Shown one piece after another: positions 12,416-13,554 of a stretch of 13,554 nucleotides of DNA; positions within the stretch are counted from its first letter, which is position 1, and each line of letters opens with the position of its first letter. The notes beneath the pieces were generated by a model, which had not been told where the DNA came from, did no database searches, and saw nothing but the letters and a program-made list of their open reading frames with translations. The DNA comes from DASXTS01 sp036505275 (GTDB taxonomy: Bacteria > Actinomycetota > Actinomycetes > Mycobacteriales > Pseudonocardiaceae), in contig DASXTS010000163.1 of NCBI GenBank assembly GCA_036505275.1, forward strand, positions 1 to 13,554, written 5' to 3'. A program made the position numbers and the translations under genes.

Positions 12416-13554
12416 TGCCGTACAACCTCGGCAGCTCGGCGTCGACGTTGATCCAGACCGCCTTCGCCTCGGTGTACTCGTGCATGGCCTCGAAACCCAT
12501 CTCCCGGCCGTACCCGGACCGGCCGATCCCGCCGAATGGCGAGCCGGGGTTCACCCGCTTGTAGGAGTTGACCCAGACCATGCCGGCCCGCAGGTCGCGT
12601 GCGACCCGGTGGGCGCGGGACAGGTCGCGGGTCCACAGCCCGCTGCCGAGGCCGTACTCGACGGAGTTCGCCAGCTGCAGCGCCTCGGCGTCGGAGCGGA
12701 ACCGGTGCACGGCCACAACCGGGCCGAACACCTCCTCGCGGGCGACCCGGTGATCCGGGCTCGCGGCGATCACGGTGGGCTCCAGGTAGCACCCGCCGGC
12801 GAACTGTGGACCCTCGGGCGGCCTGCCGCCGGTGAGGATCTCGTCGCCCTCCTCCCGCGCCACCTGCATGAACGACAGCACCCGGTCCCGGTGCCCGGCC
12901 GAGGTGAGCGGGCCCATCTCGGTCGCCGGGTCCTTGGGGTCGCCAAGCCGCACCGACCGGGCCAGCGCGGTGAACCGGTCGAGGAACTCGTCGGCGATCG
13001 ACTCGTGCAGGATCAGCCGGCTGCCGGCGATGCACGCCTGGCCCTGGTTGTGGAAGATCGCGAATGCCGAGCCCTGCACGGCCGCGTCGAGGTCGGCGTC
13101 CCCGTAGACGATGTTGGCGCCCTTGCCGCCGAGCTCGAGGTGGACCTGCTTGAGGGTGGCCGCGGCACCCCGCGCAATGCCCTGGCCGACCAGCGTCGAC
13201 CCGGTGAACGACACCTTGCCGATGCCGGGGTGCTCGACGATCCGCGCCCCCGCGGTTGCGCCGTACCCGGTGACGACGTTCACCACGCCGGCCGGAAAGC
13301 CGACCCCGGCCATCAGCTCGGCGACCCGCAGGGTGGACAGCGGGGTGAGCTCGGACGGCTTGAGCACGACCACATTCCCCGCGGCCAGCGCCGGTCCCAT
13401 CTTCCAGCTGGTAAACATCAGCGGGAAGTTCCACGGCACGATCTGCCCGACGACCCCGATCGGCTCGCGCAGCACGTAGTCGAGGAAACCGCGCTCGACC
13501 GGCACCACCGAGCCCTGGAACTTGTCGGCCATCCCGCCGAAGTAGCGGAAGGTC
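12408..13554 (-). CDS. Aldehyde dehydrogenase (partial; N-terminus beyond right edge)
   Basis: The visible 381 residues are the C-terminal three quarters or so of an NAD(P)-dependent aldehyde dehydrogenase of about 490 residues. The reading frame stays open to the right edge (TFRYFGGMADKFQG, a usual internal segment), so the ATG at 13532 is internal. Motifs are EPIGVVGQIVPWNFPLMF (cofactor site), KPSELTPLSTLRVAELM, VSFTGSTLVGQ, LELGGKGANIVYGDADLD with the general-base Glu, FHNQGQACIAGSRL with the nucleophilic Cys, EEVFGPVVAVHRF, and PFGGIGRSGYGREMG. Upstream of maleylacetate reductase and CatIJ, its best-fitting role is oxidation of 4-hydroxymuconic semialdehyde to maleylacetate in hydroquinone breakdown. 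That role is inferred from context; betaine-aldehyde and other dehydrogenases share all these motifs. It is the most upstream visible gene of the operon. Confidence 0.9.
   Translation of the reverse strand, partial: TFRYFGGMADKFQGSVVPVERGFLDYVLREPIGVVGQIVPWNFPLMFTSWKMGPALAAGNVVVLKPSELTPLSTLRVAELMAGVGFPAGVVNVVTGYGATAGARIVEHPGIGKVSFTGSTLVGQGIARGAAATLKQVHLELGGKGANIVYGDADLDAAVQGSAFAIFHNQGQACIAGSRLILHESIADEFLDRFTALARSVRLGDPKDPATEMGPLTSAGHRDRVLSFMQVAREEGDEILTGGRPPEGPQFAGGCYLEPTVIAASPDHRVAREEVFGPVVAVHRFRSDAEALQLANSVEYGLGSGLWTRDLSRAHRVARDLRAGMVWVNSYKRVNPGSPFGGIGRSGYGREMGFEAMHEYTEAKAVWINVDAELPRLYGNG

Overview
This is a GC-rich window, roughly 70% G+C by eye, with strongly G/C-biased third positions, many 4-bp ATGA/GTGA gene overlaps and frequent GTG starts. 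That pattern and the protein families present point to a high-GC actinobacterium; the genus cannot be told from the sequence alone. It looks like ordinary chromosome. I see no transposase, integrase, CRISPR array, rRNA or tRNA gene.

Left part (1-4584): a patchwork of small single genes. In order these are a VOC/glyoxalase-fold protein (+), a PIN-like toxin with an RHH-like antitoxin upstream (-) and a candidate autoregulatory operator, a WYL-domain transcription factor (-), a divergent DinB/DUF664 protein (+) with a 12-bp tandem repeat in its first codons, a 34-codon stump of a GNAT acetyltransferase (+), a DUF1905 protein (+), a second VOC protein (-) and a DUF2237 protein (+). A 223-bp gap between convergent genes (4362-4584) holds several inverted repeats.

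Middle part (4585-9133, all -): a large LuxR-family ATPase regulator (LAL type, 931 aa) lies upstream of an ABC-2 type exporter made of an ATPase and a permease coupled by a GTGA overlap. The regulator may control the exporter, but no ligand or substrate can be inferred.

Right part (9235 to the right edge, all -): a tightly coupled catabolic operon. It is read as aldehyde dehydrogenase (running off the right edge), 3-oxoadipate CoA-transferase subunits A and B (CatI/CatJ type), maleylacetate reductase, and a small last gene that is broken by two apparent frameshifts and contains a 22-bp inverted repeat. Together the intact genes would turn a ring-cleavage semialdehyde into maleylacetate, then 3-oxoadipate, then 3-oxoadipyl-CoA. 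The aldehyde dehydrogenase next to maleylacetate reductase fits the hydroquinone (4-hydroxymuconic semialdehyde) route best. The ring-cleaving dioxygenase is not visible and may lie beyond the right edge.

The points most worth a second look are the decayed or frameshifted last operon gene with its inverted repeat, the TCCGGA repeat cluster between the WYL regulator and the DinB gene, and the toxin-antitoxin operator.
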